From: Casuarius casuarius
Lineage: Eukaryota > Chordata > Aves > Casuariiformes > Casuariidae
Direction: 5' to 3'
Assembly: GCA_003342895.1 (NCBI GenBank)
Contig: PTFA01000363.1
Span: forward strand, 126,704 to 190,703
DNA length: 64,000 nt
The notes under the pieces are model-generated. The model was not told the DNA's origin. It was given only the letters and a program-made list of their open reading frames with translations, and did no database searches. A program made the position numbers and the translations under genes. This document shows, in pieces, positions 1-12,000 of this stretch. How positions within the stretch are numbered: position 1 is the stretch's first letter; every line of letters starts with the position of its first letter.

Positions 1-420
1 AAAGTAATTTGGCAAGATCGACCAACCATACCTACCACATGTTCAGAAGAACAGCACTCTCCGTCACCTCTCCCCGTAGTCCTTGTAGGTTGCCATAGCT
101 CTTAATTGAAGTGCTGAACCTATTCCTGAAGGGACAATAGGAATGAGCATTCCTGTTGACTTTACTCGGGATAAATTTGGCTCAGTGCCGTCAGTTTCCA
201 CAGCGTATCAAGAGATCATATATCGAATTACTTGATATCTTTAGTGGCCGAAAATATAATGAACTATCACCACCGGGCATCATAATAATGAATAGGGCTT
301 CGCGTTCTCCAGTGTTCCTTCTGTCTGAGGACCTCGAAGTGATCTGCAGGCTTAAATGAGTGACAATTTCGACAAAGCACGGCCGGTGACATTACGACAT
401 CGCGCCTAGGAGTCGAAGGG
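1..420. other. Upstream flank of CpG island, no gene seen
   Basis: This stretch is AT-rich but keeps more CpG dinucleotides than the rest of the window, especially from about 270 to 420. That fits the shore of the CpG island that follows. Around 318-360 the words resemble the 'gatctcaaagcactttac' end of MIR-type SINEs, but too weakly to call. No open frame here is longer than 67 residues. Confidence 0.5.
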
Positions 421-426
421 GTTAAA

Positions 427-434
427 TTATATAA
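427..434 (+). promoter_or_regulatory. TATA-like box before CpG island
   Basis: TTATATAA lies at the sharp edge where AT-rich sequence turns into the GC-rich island. It would suit a plus-strand start site near 455-465. TATA boxes are uncommon in CpG-island promoters and this word can occur by chance, so the call rests mainly on position. The word is also symmetrical and does not fix the strand by itself. Confidence 0.3.
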
Positions 435-905
435 CCGTAGCGAGCAGGAGCGGCAGGGGTCGGAGGGACGCGGCGGCCCCCCCGCGCGGCGCGGGGCGAG
501 GGACACCTCTGCTCGGAGCCACGTCGCGGGGGAGGGAGCCGGGCGCCGGCTACTTGTGAAAACCCAGGCTTCCCGTCTCGGGCTTTCACCGCATGACCCC
601 GGCGGGTGACACGCTGCCGCTGCCCGGCCCCGGTGCAGCGCCGCGCTGCCCCGCTCCGGCCCCGCCGGGAGGGAGGCGCTGCGCCCTGCCCCTCGCGCCA
701 AGATGGCCCCAGCGGCCGGCGGCGGTTGGCGGGGCGCGCCCCGCGCGGGGCGGCCGTTGGGCGCTCCGAGGGGCTTCCGGCGGCCTGCTGGAGTCCTCCG
801 CGCTGCGCCCAGGCCCCCCCGAGACCCAGCCGGCCGGCGCAGGCACCCCGCCTCGCTGAGCCCGCAGCGCAGCACCAAGTTGAAATGGCCGGGGTAGCTT
901 TCCTG
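430..905. promoter_or_regulatory. CpG island, probable promoter
   Basis: About 475 bp are very rich in G, C and undepleted CpG, with many CGCG, GGCGG and GCCGGC words. The next several kilobases are CpG-poor. Such islands in vertebrates usually mark promoters. A YY1-like motif, CCAAGATGGCC, lies at 698-708 and contains an ATG at 703. YY1 sites of this kind sit just downstream of many start sites and often include the start codon. The plus strand is the likelier direction because the TATA-like word, the YY1-like word and the open frame past the island agree. A bidirectional promoter is possible. Confidence 0.75.
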
Positions 906-1190
906 CACGGATTGCCCGAGGGCGCCGTGGTGGAGCTGACCCTGGAGGGGGACTGCTTGAGGAGCACCTGCTCCTTTAGCGAGGCCCCAGACTTGGACGG
1001 GGACGAAAACCTAAAGTTTGGGCTGGGTCGGAAGCAGAATGCCCGTGGCTTCTTTTGGGGGCACGCTGGGGGGTTTTCCTCAGGAAAAGGGGTGTTGGGC
1101 CAGCTGAAAGCACAGCTGCCTGGGGGTGCCGAGCCCCTTGTCCACGAGACATGTTTGCAACTAACCACAGCGATCAGGGCATGGCACTGA
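885..1190 (+). CDS. Possible first coding exon or short ORF, unrecognised
   Basis: An ATG at 885 has a purine at -3 and G at +4 (GAAATGG). It opens a 101-residue frame to a TGA at 1188-1190. The same frame stays open upstream to an ATG at 606, giving 194 residues, but that extension is an arginine, proline and alanine-rich translation of the CpG island and looks composition-driven. The 101-residue part is better balanced: it begins MAGVAFLHGLPEGAVVELTL, has an acidic stretch (DLDGDE, about residues 36-41) and then a glycine-rich region. I recognise no domain, signal peptide or membrane segment. No strong splice donor lies inside; GGG|GTAGCT near 893 is the best and is weak. The region could equally be 5' UTR or the first exon of a non-coding RNA. 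Confidence 0.25.
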   Translation: MAGVAFLHGLPEGAVVELTLEGDCLRSTCSFSEAPDLDGDENLKFGLGRKQNARGFFWGHAGGFSSGKGVLGQLKAQLPGGAEPLVHETCLQLTTAIRAWH

Positions 1191-1300
1191 TTTTTCACCA
1201 TTTCAATGTAGTGATCCTAGGGCCAGAGGCGCCCTGGAAGGGATGCCAGCGCGGGGGCAATATTTCCCTTCGGCACCTCCATTTCCTTGGTTCGCTGCAG

Positions 1301-1356
1301 GTGCTGTGCCTCTCTCCTCTTTCTCTCTTTCCCTTCCCTCTTTCCGCACTACTCAG
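1301..1356 (+). other. Pyrimidine tract with splice-acceptor-like end
   Basis: A CAG|GTGCTG donor-like word at 1298-1306 is followed by about 45 nt of nearly pure C and T, ending in ACTCAG at 1351-1356. The 3' end looks like a strong plus-strand splice acceptor. A 56-nt intron would be unusually short for a vertebrate, so if the acceptor is used, its donor is more likely further upstream in the CpG island. The frame after 1356 closes within a few codons. Confidence 0.25.
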
Positions 1357-1359
1357 CAG

Positions 1360-4300
1360 CACCTCATTTCGCATGGGTTAGTCCCAAAGCTACCTACGGT
1401 CCCCCCAGGCTTGCTGCCCAGTCTCCCGTGTAGTTGAATAGCACAGTATAGTAGAAGGATACACCAATGATATTTCAAGAGTCCTTTCTAACAAAAGATA
1501 TTTATTTAGCTAACCCTTCTCTTCATTCTTTGTTACCTGTGGTACCAGGTATTAGGCCTTGGTGAATTGGCCTCTGGAAGCAGCTTGCTAGCAGAACTCA
1601 CCTTTCTATTTTGAACTATGGGAATAAAGCTTTTGAAGTCATGGTCATCCTTCCCCCCAATAACTTTGGAGCTTTGGCATGTCTGCCATTAACAAAGGCT
1701 TCAAAGGCAAATAAATTTCATGAAAACTGGCATTTAGATAAAGGAGGGAGATCTAGATCATTTAGTGCTCCCCACTGAAAGGGGTGTGTGTGGCGGAGAA
1801 TTCAGCTACTTTATATCCAACAGCAATCAGCTGGTCTGTCAGCATACTCCAAACTAGCCTGTGAGGACAGCGCAGAATGGAGCTGGGAGTATAGTGGTAC
1901 CTGTCAAGCAGCAAATGCAGGAGACAAGAGGACACAAAGCAGGTGATCAGGTTTCAGAAAGTTCACTGCTTATGGAACAACTTTTTAAAACCAGAAAATC
2001 TTCACTTTCACTAAAAACAAACCTCCAGCCCTTTCCTGTCATCACAGGAAACATGCACCAAAGTTAAATGAGACAACAGATTAATAATGAAAGCCCTCCA
2101 CTTCTGTAATAGAAGGCAGAGAATATGCAAAGATTGCTACAAAATCCCACACACGTTTTTCTTTTTTTATGTTAATAACTTTGGTAGGGGGTTATCCATA
2201 AACTAACCTTTTCTTGCAGCACACAATCTTTGGTAACCCTGTTCAAAACAGTATGATGACCAGCAGCAGTGGTTATTTACTTTGAAGCCTACCTAAAAAT
2301 GCATTGTCTGAAAGCACCTACTAATATCATCACTTGAGCAGCTGTTACAGTGGCAACTCCCCTTTTATGACTCACCTCATAGATCAGGCAATGTGCTGTT
2401 CTTCCATTCTAGCCATGCCTGACTCTGTAGCTGTGGAGAGAAAGTAGCCAAGAAGCCAACTTCTGTGCCATCCACTGCCCAGGAGCGTTTTTGCAGCTTG
2501 CCTTGCTCCCACACACGATTGTCCTCTCAGTCCTGCATGGACACTGAAGAACTGGAAAAGAGTCGAGGACATGGTCCTTACTCCAGAAAAAAGGAAGACT
2601 AGCTCCCCTAATCCAACCTCTTTTCATCTTGGGAATTTTGACAAAACCTCACTGATCTCCTGCTGCTCTTTTTTTTCTTTTTTTGTAAAGTGTGTGTTCA
2701 CTTTAGCAAGTGACCTTTCCTTCTCACCAGTGCCCCCTCTCCCCCCTTTTTTTCTTGGTCAAGTTCTGCAAAGGACTTGCAAAGGAAAACTGACTCAGAT
2801 TATTCAGTTTCCCTGTGCCTCAAGCTTTTTTAATCCATGGCACTAGCTCAGTGTAGCAACTGAATAGGATTAGTCAGTTTTCCCTCTGGATTGAGTTTGG
2901 AGAAGGCTGCAAGGCTAGATGAATAGAATCGAGTTGCCTTTGGGGTTCTGAGCTTAATTCACGGCAGAAGCTAGCCAATTCAAATCACACTGAGCCTGCT
3001 GTTAAAGGAAGGTGACTAGGATTAGTCTCTTTGTACTATCTCAGCTCCAGATACATCCTCAGCCTTATTCCTGGCTGGTCTGTTTGGGCCTGAGCCAAAG
3101 CCCCTTACATCTCTGTGAGCCTTTCCACCAGTTCCAGTGAGTTTTGCATCAGGCCTTTTGTGAGGAGCAGAAAAGAAATGATCATCTGTTTGGGTCTTCT
3201 AAAGTCAGCTCGCTGCTGGTGTCACGCTTGCAAGTGGCAGCAGGAAAGCCAGAAACATACTGATATCTCACGCAGACTTGTGTTGACATACTTTGTTCTT
3301 TCTGTGTGACCCTATGATACAAGGTCAGGTAGCAAGGAAAAGTTATGACTAGCTCAGGACTTATGACACAGCTATTTGAATAAAGTTAAGTAGAAACTCT
3401 GAGTGGGGACAAAAGAGGAAGGAACTGTATTCAAATGAGAGAAAATGTAACGGAGAAAACACAAGTGCTCATTTCTATGACATAAGGGTAGTGAACTTAC
3501 AGGCTCATCCTACGGCTTCCTTCTCACAACTGTCTTCCCATAAATTAATGATGCATTCCAACTTTCCTTGCTGTAATTTTCTTGAACAATATGACTCTTA
3601 GTCCTTAGAGTTATATCTTTCTAAATTCCTTATAGAAGAGGGAAGGGGTCCACAAGCAGGAAAAGGCTTGTTTCCTCTCCTCTTATTCCAGTGCCAAAGA
3701 GGAGTTAGTTGCAGAGGGGAAAAGTTTAGGTCTCATTGTCAGAGAGACAACAAACCCTGCTGTTTGCTACTTGCTTTTATTTTTTTTAAGACTAGTCCTG
3801 GGAGCTCTCTGAAGGCCTTGCTGAGAGAGCAGAAACACTTTAGACCTGTTGGGCGTTTTGGCCTTACTAAAGTCTTGGCCAAACAGCTGGTAATTCATTC
3901 CAAAGGCTTAAACAGAGAAGTATAGCTACATATAACTATATATATCTGCTACCTGTAAGTTGTTCCTTTTATGCCCCTTCTGGAATATGGCCCTGTTCAT
4001 TTTGGTAACTGAAAAACTAAAGATGCTGAGATCAGTTCAGTTTCACAGCATCATAAGAAGTTTCATGAGATATATTTTCAGAGGTTTCTGTGTTGCTTCC
4101 AGGTGACGAGTGTGAGTCTTAAAATTGCTTTACCTTGAAGATACAATGATTCACTGCTTTTTCGATCTGCCAGATCTGTAGCTAGTATTTAGCGATCCGG
4201 ACTGAGAGATATATGACGCTTTTCCTGCCTATGTCTCTAGCAATTGCTCCATATTTCTGATCCTCATTTCCCTCCTGTAAAAGAAGAAAATGGTGTTAAT

Positions 4301-5060
4301 CAGGAGTTAGACTGAAAATGTGAATAGAGGTGTTCCTACAGACTCCACCTATAGCCACATTAGATGTTTCTGTCACTTCCTTTTTGTGTCTGATGGATCT
4401 GCTTTTCTGCAGAATGCTGCCTCCCCAGTGGTCTCCGTCCTTCCTTTGGATTTGCAGTGGTTGGCTCTGCTTTTCTTCTCTGTCTCTGCAGTGCGCAGGC
4501 TCCCTAGACTATTCCAGACTCCTTGACTTTTTCTCTTCTGGCATGGGCCTGCCTGTGCTTGCTCTCCTAATTCAGATGCTTTTCCTGTTTATTTTTTTCA
4601 GATGATGGAAAATACTGCTTTATTGATCTTCACCAGCTCTCCATTTCTACATACCACTTTTCCTTGGCATCAGTATTCAGATCCTGAAGAAACTGAGAAA
4701 GTGGAGTGATTATAGTAGAATAAGCAGTAGAGATATTATAATCAATCAGTCCTGCCCTAGGAAGGCTCCCAGGGCAATGGCATTGTTGTTAGCAGAAGCC
4801 CTGGGAGAGGTGAGAGGTGTTAGTCAACATGACCCAGACAGAAGGACTCATGAAGGCAGTGGGTCTGACCGCAGTAAATGCACTATTTTTGCCACTCTTC
4901 CCCTGCTAAGTTGCAGAAAATTCCAGCTTGACATTTAAACTTGTGTTTGCTTTTGATTTGTCACCACTGAATGGCCAATGGTAATGGCCACTGCTGGACC
5001 AAATCTGTCAAATCTGTCTTTGAAGTTTTCCAATACAATAATAAATGGTTTGACTGTGAC
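1360..5060. other. Non-coding stretch, no gene seen
   Basis: This AT-rich, CpG-poor DNA has short chance frames only, the longest about 91 residues. Words near 4255-4310 resemble the 'cctcatttcccatctgtaaaatggg' part of MIR-type SINEs, too faintly for an element call. I see nothing else with structure. Confidence 0.5.
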
Positions 5061-5065
5061 ATTCC

Positions 5066-5125
5066 TATGCTGGCATTATGCTGGCATAATGTTAGGTGTA
5101 GCCTGGTGCTACCAGGTGTAGCCTA
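5066..5125. repeat. Cluster of small palindromes and direct repeats
   Basis: CATTATGC (5074-5081) and GCATAATG (5084-5091) form a perfect inverted repeat around TG. CCTGGT and ACCAGG then form a second small inverted repeat near 5102-5116. The 11-mer AGGTGTAGCCT occurs at 5094-5104 and again at 5114-5124. All this sits in 60 bp. It may be the remnant of a small fold-back element or a product of replication slippage. No function is implied. Confidence 0.6.
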
Positions 5126-8100
5126 GGAAAGGCCAGACTAGAAGACTGTTTTGCCAGCATAAACTGCATCTCCTGATGTTGCTTTGCCTGTACAACTATC
5201 CCAACAGATCTTTCTTCAGTGTAAGCTTAACCTCAGAGAGTCTCTGTCTTGCAACAGAACTGTTAGAGAGGAAAGCTACTGCAGATGACTTATGAAAAGT
5301 GTGAGCTCACAGTTTATGCCTCTGCCTTTGTACGGTGCTTTGTGAAATTCAGATGAAAAAGACAGTATTTTTCATATGGTCACTATAATGTTACAGCTTG
5401 ACCATAGACTCTGAAGACATACTCTTGAAAATCACTCATCATGGAGATGCAGATACTCAGTAAGACATACAAAATATTGGTCAACTGAGCTGAAGAAGCC
5501 ATTTAGGAACTCAGAAACAAATAGACAAAATAATCTTTCTAGTATCCAAGATAAAGAAGTCTCTCACTGCATAAATAATATTTCACATCTACAGTCCTTT
5601 CTTTCTGCCCTTTCAAATACTTCTCAGTGTCACAGTATGTGTCACTCTGGCTCAAAGGGTTAGTACAAGAAAATCTGCTTTGCTTGCTCATATGCTGAAT
5701 TGGTAATATCCTTATTCTAGTTTATTCTTTCTGCTAAAAAAAGAGTGATTCCCTGTCTGCTCCAATTTCGTGGATTTGTAAATCTATGTGTGGAGAAAAT
5801 CCACATGTCCCAACTTCTCACAGAATGTATTTAGTGAGGATTTCAATTGACTCTTTCAACCTCTGCCTCCTCATCTAACAAAGGTTCTTCTCAACAGAGA
5901 AGGATCAGGAGAGGTGTTCAAGGCTCAGTAATTTCACTCTGTGGCTTGACTACAGTTCAAGACTTCAATGGTCTTCAACTGCAATTTTTCTCCCTAGGCT
6001 TCCTTATTATTACAGAGCCCTTCAAAAGGCAGCAATAGAATCTCTCAGACGTCTATGGATCCCTGATGCTGCATTCTTGAGAAACCAGTGTAAGGCACCT
6101 TTTCCTTCTTTTTTTCTTTATCTGACTAGTACATGGAGACAAAGAATAGAACATGCATCTGATTGTTAACAATTACTTACATTTAACACTCAAATCCTAT
6201 CTTTTTCATATTTATTGGGGAGCAAAGCATTATTCATTTCCCTCATGATGTCCATATTTAAAACAAAAGGTGTGTACTATCAAAACCTCTAAAGAGCATT
6301 TGAAAGCTCTTCATTTCAAGGCTTCTTAAAAGCCATTGTCTATTTTTTCTTCCTGATATAGGCCATAGTAACTCTCAGATTATGCCAAAGGTTATAGAAG
6401 TATTCAGAGCATGGACTAAAACTTCACATATAAGATTTTCTCATTATCCCTTTTCCCAGTGATGATCAGAAAACTTCCATGTAGCATCTTCAGCAATTGC
6501 TTACATAGAAGTATAAGCTTAGGAAATCTAAACATTTCTGAATACCTGTAAAAGACTTTTTTTGTTAAATAACCTTGTGTTGCTCTGCTCTGTTTTCATA
6601 CAATCATAAAAGGTGTCTTTGAAATGTGGCTTCTTGCTAAGCTAAAGAATGTCATGTCTATGGCCTGAAGGGCAGCTAGATATTTCAGGCTTTGTCCACA
6701 CAGGCAGATTTCACCCTTCACATCAATACAACTAGATAGGTATAGTTAAACAAGCATAACCCTACCTGTGAACTCCTGTTCTACCATAAAAATATTTTCT
6801 CCAGTGCAACCAAAGCAATGTAAGTCAAAACTGGAAAAGGCTTGCTTCTAGGGTGTTCACATGAGGGATTACAACAGTATAATTATATAGTATATTATAT
6901 AATAACCTCTTTTGTTGACATGCTATGGAGAAGTTTATCAGTGGTGTAATGAAGTTGCTTCTCCAATCTTTTCATTCAACATTTCCACTGAATTAGAACT
7001 GAAACAGCAGGGCCTTGTTTGATATTGTGATACCTCAAATAAGTCATGCACCTTCTTTACCTCTTTGGCTTTTCCTTTTCTCTCCGCTTCCTCATAGCCT
7101 GACCCACTGTCTTTCTCCATATTTCTTGGCCATGTAGATTCTCTGCTTCCTTTTTACCTTTACTTTTTTTTTCTTCTTTATGTGCTTCCTTGTTTCTGGC
7201 TTTTCTTACCTTCCTGCACGTGATTTCCTGAATTTTGGCTGCTGTGTCCAGGCAGGTGGTCTTTTACATCCCATCTTCTCTGAGTATACCAAATGGACAC
7301 TTGATTCCTTTTCCCCCATCCTTCCATGGATATGGTGGCTACTTCTCTTCCATATGCCACTACATTATTTCCCTCTCCTTATTTCCTGCTTCTTTCAGGC
7401 TTACAGACTCTTCCTTGAAGTGTCTTGTGAATGCCTGTGGAAGCAACTTTCTCTCAACAGACCAGTAACATAGCAAATGCTCTACAGCCTCACTAGTGCA
7501 CAGTCTGTAGTTTGAGACCACTATGTATTGCATCCATTGGGATAATAAAAATAGGAGCTCTCTGGACATGGCTGAACTGCTTCTTATAGTGTAATTGGGC
7601 TTTAGGCATTATCACAATACAAACAGGACACAATAATATAATTGCAGAGATTTAATTTCTGTTTGGAGAGCTTTAACTTTTTTCGAACAAAACCCTAAGT
7701 CAAAAAATATCTGTGGAAAACCTAGTTTAGCAAGATAGCTAACAGCCCAGAGACACAAATCAGAAGAACGTGCCTCCTATCTCAGAATACGATATTCAAG
7801 GTGTCAGTAAAACTGTACAGCTCCGCTGCACTTTGGGTGGCAATCATACCATACCTGGGAAGGGTTTGTTTGCAAAACTGTGGTTGAAAAGAAAAGGGCA
7901 CTGAACAACAGATGTCAAGGAGTCCTTCCTCCACCAGGTATTGTCAGGAGGACAGGCAGACCTTCTTTTTCACTTGCTCTCTGAAAATTTGCACATAAAT
8001 TGCTATGCCCTCAAAAATGAGATTTACATTTCAAATTTCAGAATTTATGTATAGAAACTACAAGTCACAGTCAGTCTTTACAGAGCAGGCTGATGTAAGA

Positions 8101-8980
8101 GGCATATTCATATGATTTTTTAAAACAGCTACTAATGAAATGGAATATTGCCATTTTTCCTAGGACTGTTGGAAGGGAAACCTGAGATTTTACAAATAGC
8201 AGAGAGATGTCTCTAATACCACTTCTAAATTCTGCCACAATTATTTGTTTTAAACATTTGCTAACCTCAGAATGTGCCCATCTATTTTTTGTTAGTATCA
8301 TAGAAAGATGACACCATCCTTTTAAGTATACAGTGTCACACAGGACAAACAATACAATATAGTCATCTGCAGTCTGGGAAATTGCAGGTTCATTTATCAC
8401 AACAGTATTTCACCAGTTTACCTTTTATTTAAACTCATCAGGCCTCACACACTGACTGCTGAAGTCAATAAGATTCTTTCCACTTGTTTAATCTATTTCA
8501 AGCCAAGCCAATGGATAGGAGCAGATTTTTGGTAAGAAACTCATTACTGGAGATACTGCTGCTTTCTGCAACTCCAAGATTGCCATCAGGAGAATACTTT
8601 AGCTGCCTTAATGTCTCAGTTGCATCCATGTGCTGTATTGTGGCGGTGTTACTCAGGTATTGTGAGCTTCTTTAATTTAGCTGCCTTGATCTCCGTTCAG
8701 TTGATGTTTTTTTCGCCTGCTGTGAAATATTATTTTCCTGTCTCGTAGTTTCTATACTATTGGCAGCTCTTCCTCTCTGCTTATCAGAAAAGCAAGAGAG
8801 AGGACAGAGTCACACTTGAATGATTTTTTATAAGGTTGGGATATACTGTAGGTTTCACAATAAGATAGCCTGGCCAATGGAGTTTGTATATATAGATTTT
8901 TCAGTTTCTTTGCAGCTATGGGATTAACTAGCACAGTAAAAGAAAAAAGCAAAGAGATGGATTCCGATTTTGCCTTGGGA
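5126..8980. other. Non-coding stretch with one possible MITE remnant
   Basis: No coding sequence is supported; the longest open frame is about 109 residues (8071-8400, minus) and matches nothing I know. Around 6688-6815 the words 'tttgtccacacaggcag' and 'gtatagttaaacaag' resemble the decayed 'ttgtctacac...gtttaactaaacc' elements seen in crocodilian and turtle DNA, but only loosely. A T-rich patch lies at about 7150-7180. The rest is featureless AT-rich DNA. Confidence 0.45.
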
Positions 8981-8985
8981 TAATT

Positions 8986-9028
8986 CTGTTGACTTCAGCA
9001 GGGTTACTCCAGATTTACGCCAGAATAA
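8986..9028 (+). repeat. Fragment of sauropsid 'gacttcag' palindromic element
   Basis: The words GTTGACTTCAGCAGGGTTAC and then CTCCAGATTTACGCCAG match one half of a short palindromic element common in turtle, crocodilian and, in decayed form, bird DNA ('attgacttcaatggagttactcc...gatttacaccagtgtaa'). The mirror half is not evident, so this is a broken copy. The family identification is from memory of such sequences. Confidence 0.55.
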
Positions 9029-12000
9029 AGAGAGTTCAGAGTCAAGACCAATAGATCAGTTTGTTGTGCTTTTGGAGGTATCAATTTACTCAGTCATTTG
9101 GAAAAATCTTACTTCCCTACTGCCAAAGATCCGGGACAATTCATAACTCTAATATGTTTGGGGGTCTGCTCTGTGGTGTGTAGATATGTTTGCTTAACAG
9201 AATTAGGAATCTGTAAAGTAAACTTTATACACCAAGCCCTTCCCTCTCTTGTGTACAAGGGCAAAGTAGAGAATAAGACACACAGGGAATTTCCTGCCCC
9301 TGTACAAAGACAAAAAGTTCACAAGCACTGGCCTGCAGCAAACCTGAATATAGCCTTCCAGCTCATGATCACTTATTCAGCCCTCAGAAGCAAACTCTAG
9401 CTAGATGCAGATCTCAGCACTCTCGTTCATAGGAAAAGGGATGCCAAATCTCAGCGTGCTGTGAGGAGTCCCATCCTGACTGGTGTGATTTCTCAGAGCA
9501 GAGCCCACACTGAACAGCACCTTCACCCCCCCTTCATTGCAAGGACAAGATTCAGGTCTCTCTATTAAATGGCTTAATGCACTACTGTTTTTCTGTAATG
9601 AGACAAACTTAAGCAAGCCTATGGGTCTGGAAAGGAAGGCTCCTTTTTGCATATATCAGTGGTAATTACTTTGAATAAGCTTATCAGATTTGACTATGCA
9701 CTATTACCATAATTTTTCTTTTAAGAAAAAGGACTCCATGGTAAGTAAAACATGGAAATGTTGCTGTTTGGAGTTTTGTTGACAGATTTTGTTGTGCTCC
9801 CCGAGGTGTGAAATCACACTTGGCAAAAAGCATCTGAACGCTAGAACGCGTCATTTAGTGCCCTCGGTGTTTACGTCCTATCTCTTGCCACTGATGACAC
9901 AACACACTGCAAGAACAAAAGTCTGCTGGCTCGAATCTGAATTGGTTTCCTAATTCACACCTGTGTATTGGCAGACAGGCATCCATCAGTCACAGACTCC
10001 CATGCATTCTGAGTACACTGTTATAGGCAGGGCTGAAAACATTTCTCGGAGTGTTGATGGGGGAGATAGGGTAGAAACAGGACAGGAGGACAGTAAGAAA
10101 CAACAGGTAATAGAATTACAGGAAACAGGGCTAGAAGGGATGTCAGGAGGCTGGATTGATTATACTTTTGTAATTCCTGACAGATGCAATTAAAAAAAAT
10201 CTCCTTGAAAGGCATTATGGCCCCAGAGCCACAGATACAATTTGTGAGAAACAAATCACTCTCTACATCTGCTAAATCTTAAAGCACAGTTCCAGAGCGG
10301 TAGACAGCAGCTTGAATCACTGCATAGAAGTTCATATATCTTGTTTTATTTAAGTAAGTATAAGGTATTTGTACAAATATCTATCTACAGAATGGAAGAA
10401 TATAGGGATTCGTGATTTTTGTAATGCTGTGCCAAGAAATGGAATTTTACTAGAGTAAAACTTGTGTAACACACTTGCAAATTGTGCTCATAACCAGCTT
10501 GCACAGCTTACAGTTTTATGGATGGATTTTGTGTTTAAGAGGTAGAAGTAAATAAAAGAAGAGGAAAAAAATAAAATTAACTCCTATGCAGGTAAATCAT
10601 CTTTAGACAGGTATCAAGGTCAGGTCTTCTCATTAGTTTCTTTCTTCATTAGCATTGGAAGAACAAAGAACAGCATTTATTTTATATTCTAAAGATTAAT
10701 TGAAATGAAGGATGAAACACTGAAATTAAATTAGTAAATTATTAACCAATTTCTATGTAATAAGAAATAATCTATTACAGATTCTATTCCTCCATACGGA
10801 GATTTGTCTTTTGCATTTATCTTTAGGAAAGAAGATGGAAGGAGTAACGGGACACAGACTAGAGCCAATCCATCAAGTCAGCTACTGGAACATTAATAAT
10901 GAAGACCTTTGAACCTGGCAGATCTTCCAGGTATCTCTCTCTTAACTGTGACTTACAAATTGTCCCAGGGTTGCTGCTTAATCTAATGGTTTCTTTTTAA
11001 TTTTTGCCCCCATGTTATTAAACATGCCCCTGTTATAATCTCAGCAACTGACAGTGAAAGCAACAGTTAACAGAGCATGAATCTGGCAGCATGTCAGCTC
11101 AGGAACTCCCTACAGCCTGCAAATAAAACTCCACCCACTCACATTTTCAGGAGACAAGTCTGGTGCCAAGGCAGCGCTGGCAAAGGTGGTGACTGGGGAA
11201 GTGGAGATTCTGGCTTCTTTGATTTCTGAGGCTGCCTATGAACAACTGGGTTCTTTTTTCCCTTTTGAGTCAAATTTCACTTTGACGGCTGGAAGGCTTC
11301 CCCATCACTTATTTCTAAGATTAAAACTCTGATTTAATTTTAGAAACTGTAATAAGTAACAGAGCGTCTGACCGAAACCAACAAACTTACCTCATGTAGA
11401 GTTCTAAGAGGAAGGGTCTGGCTCACACTATGAATACTTTGCAGTAGCCTTGTGGCACAAAGGTGTTTTGAAGCAGCTCACAAGCGGGAGATTTTTAGCT
11501 GTCACTCCCTCCTGGCTCCTGGCCCCTGGTGTACAGGATGCGCTAGCAGCATGTGTGGATGGGACTGGAGAGGAGGAGGAGGGGAAAAGGCATATGGGGT
11601 ACNTGCTAGCACCTCCACCCACCACAACTGCCCAGTGACAGCTATGGCTGGTCTAAACTGGCCACCCTATCCCTGATTTCGGAAGAGTTAAAACGGTGGT
11701 GTAAAGCTCTATTCCTCTCTGCCTATACGATGGTCTCATTCTGCCCTGCCTCGTATATGCATCTCTCAGCTCACAGCTGAATACTCATGCTCCAGCCCAT
11801 AATACTTTGCATCCAGGCACATGCACAGAGACTGTCTCTGCTCAGAAGAACAAATGTGTTTTGTCCTATGGTCTAACTGTGCTCCACAGTCTATAGGGCC
11901 CTATGAATGGTCTTTCTGGGTTTTAGAGATGGGAGGGGGGAGGACTGAAGTAGGATTTTTTGGAAAACTTCTACCCTGTGGTACCTGAGCTGTGCCAGAA

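Noticed and set aside
267..1201. Long minus-strand open frames (213 and 259 residues) over the CpG island
   Set aside because: They consist mainly of Arg, Pro, Ala and Gly and overlap open frames in several other phases, as expected from GC-rich sequence with few stop codons. No domain is visible.
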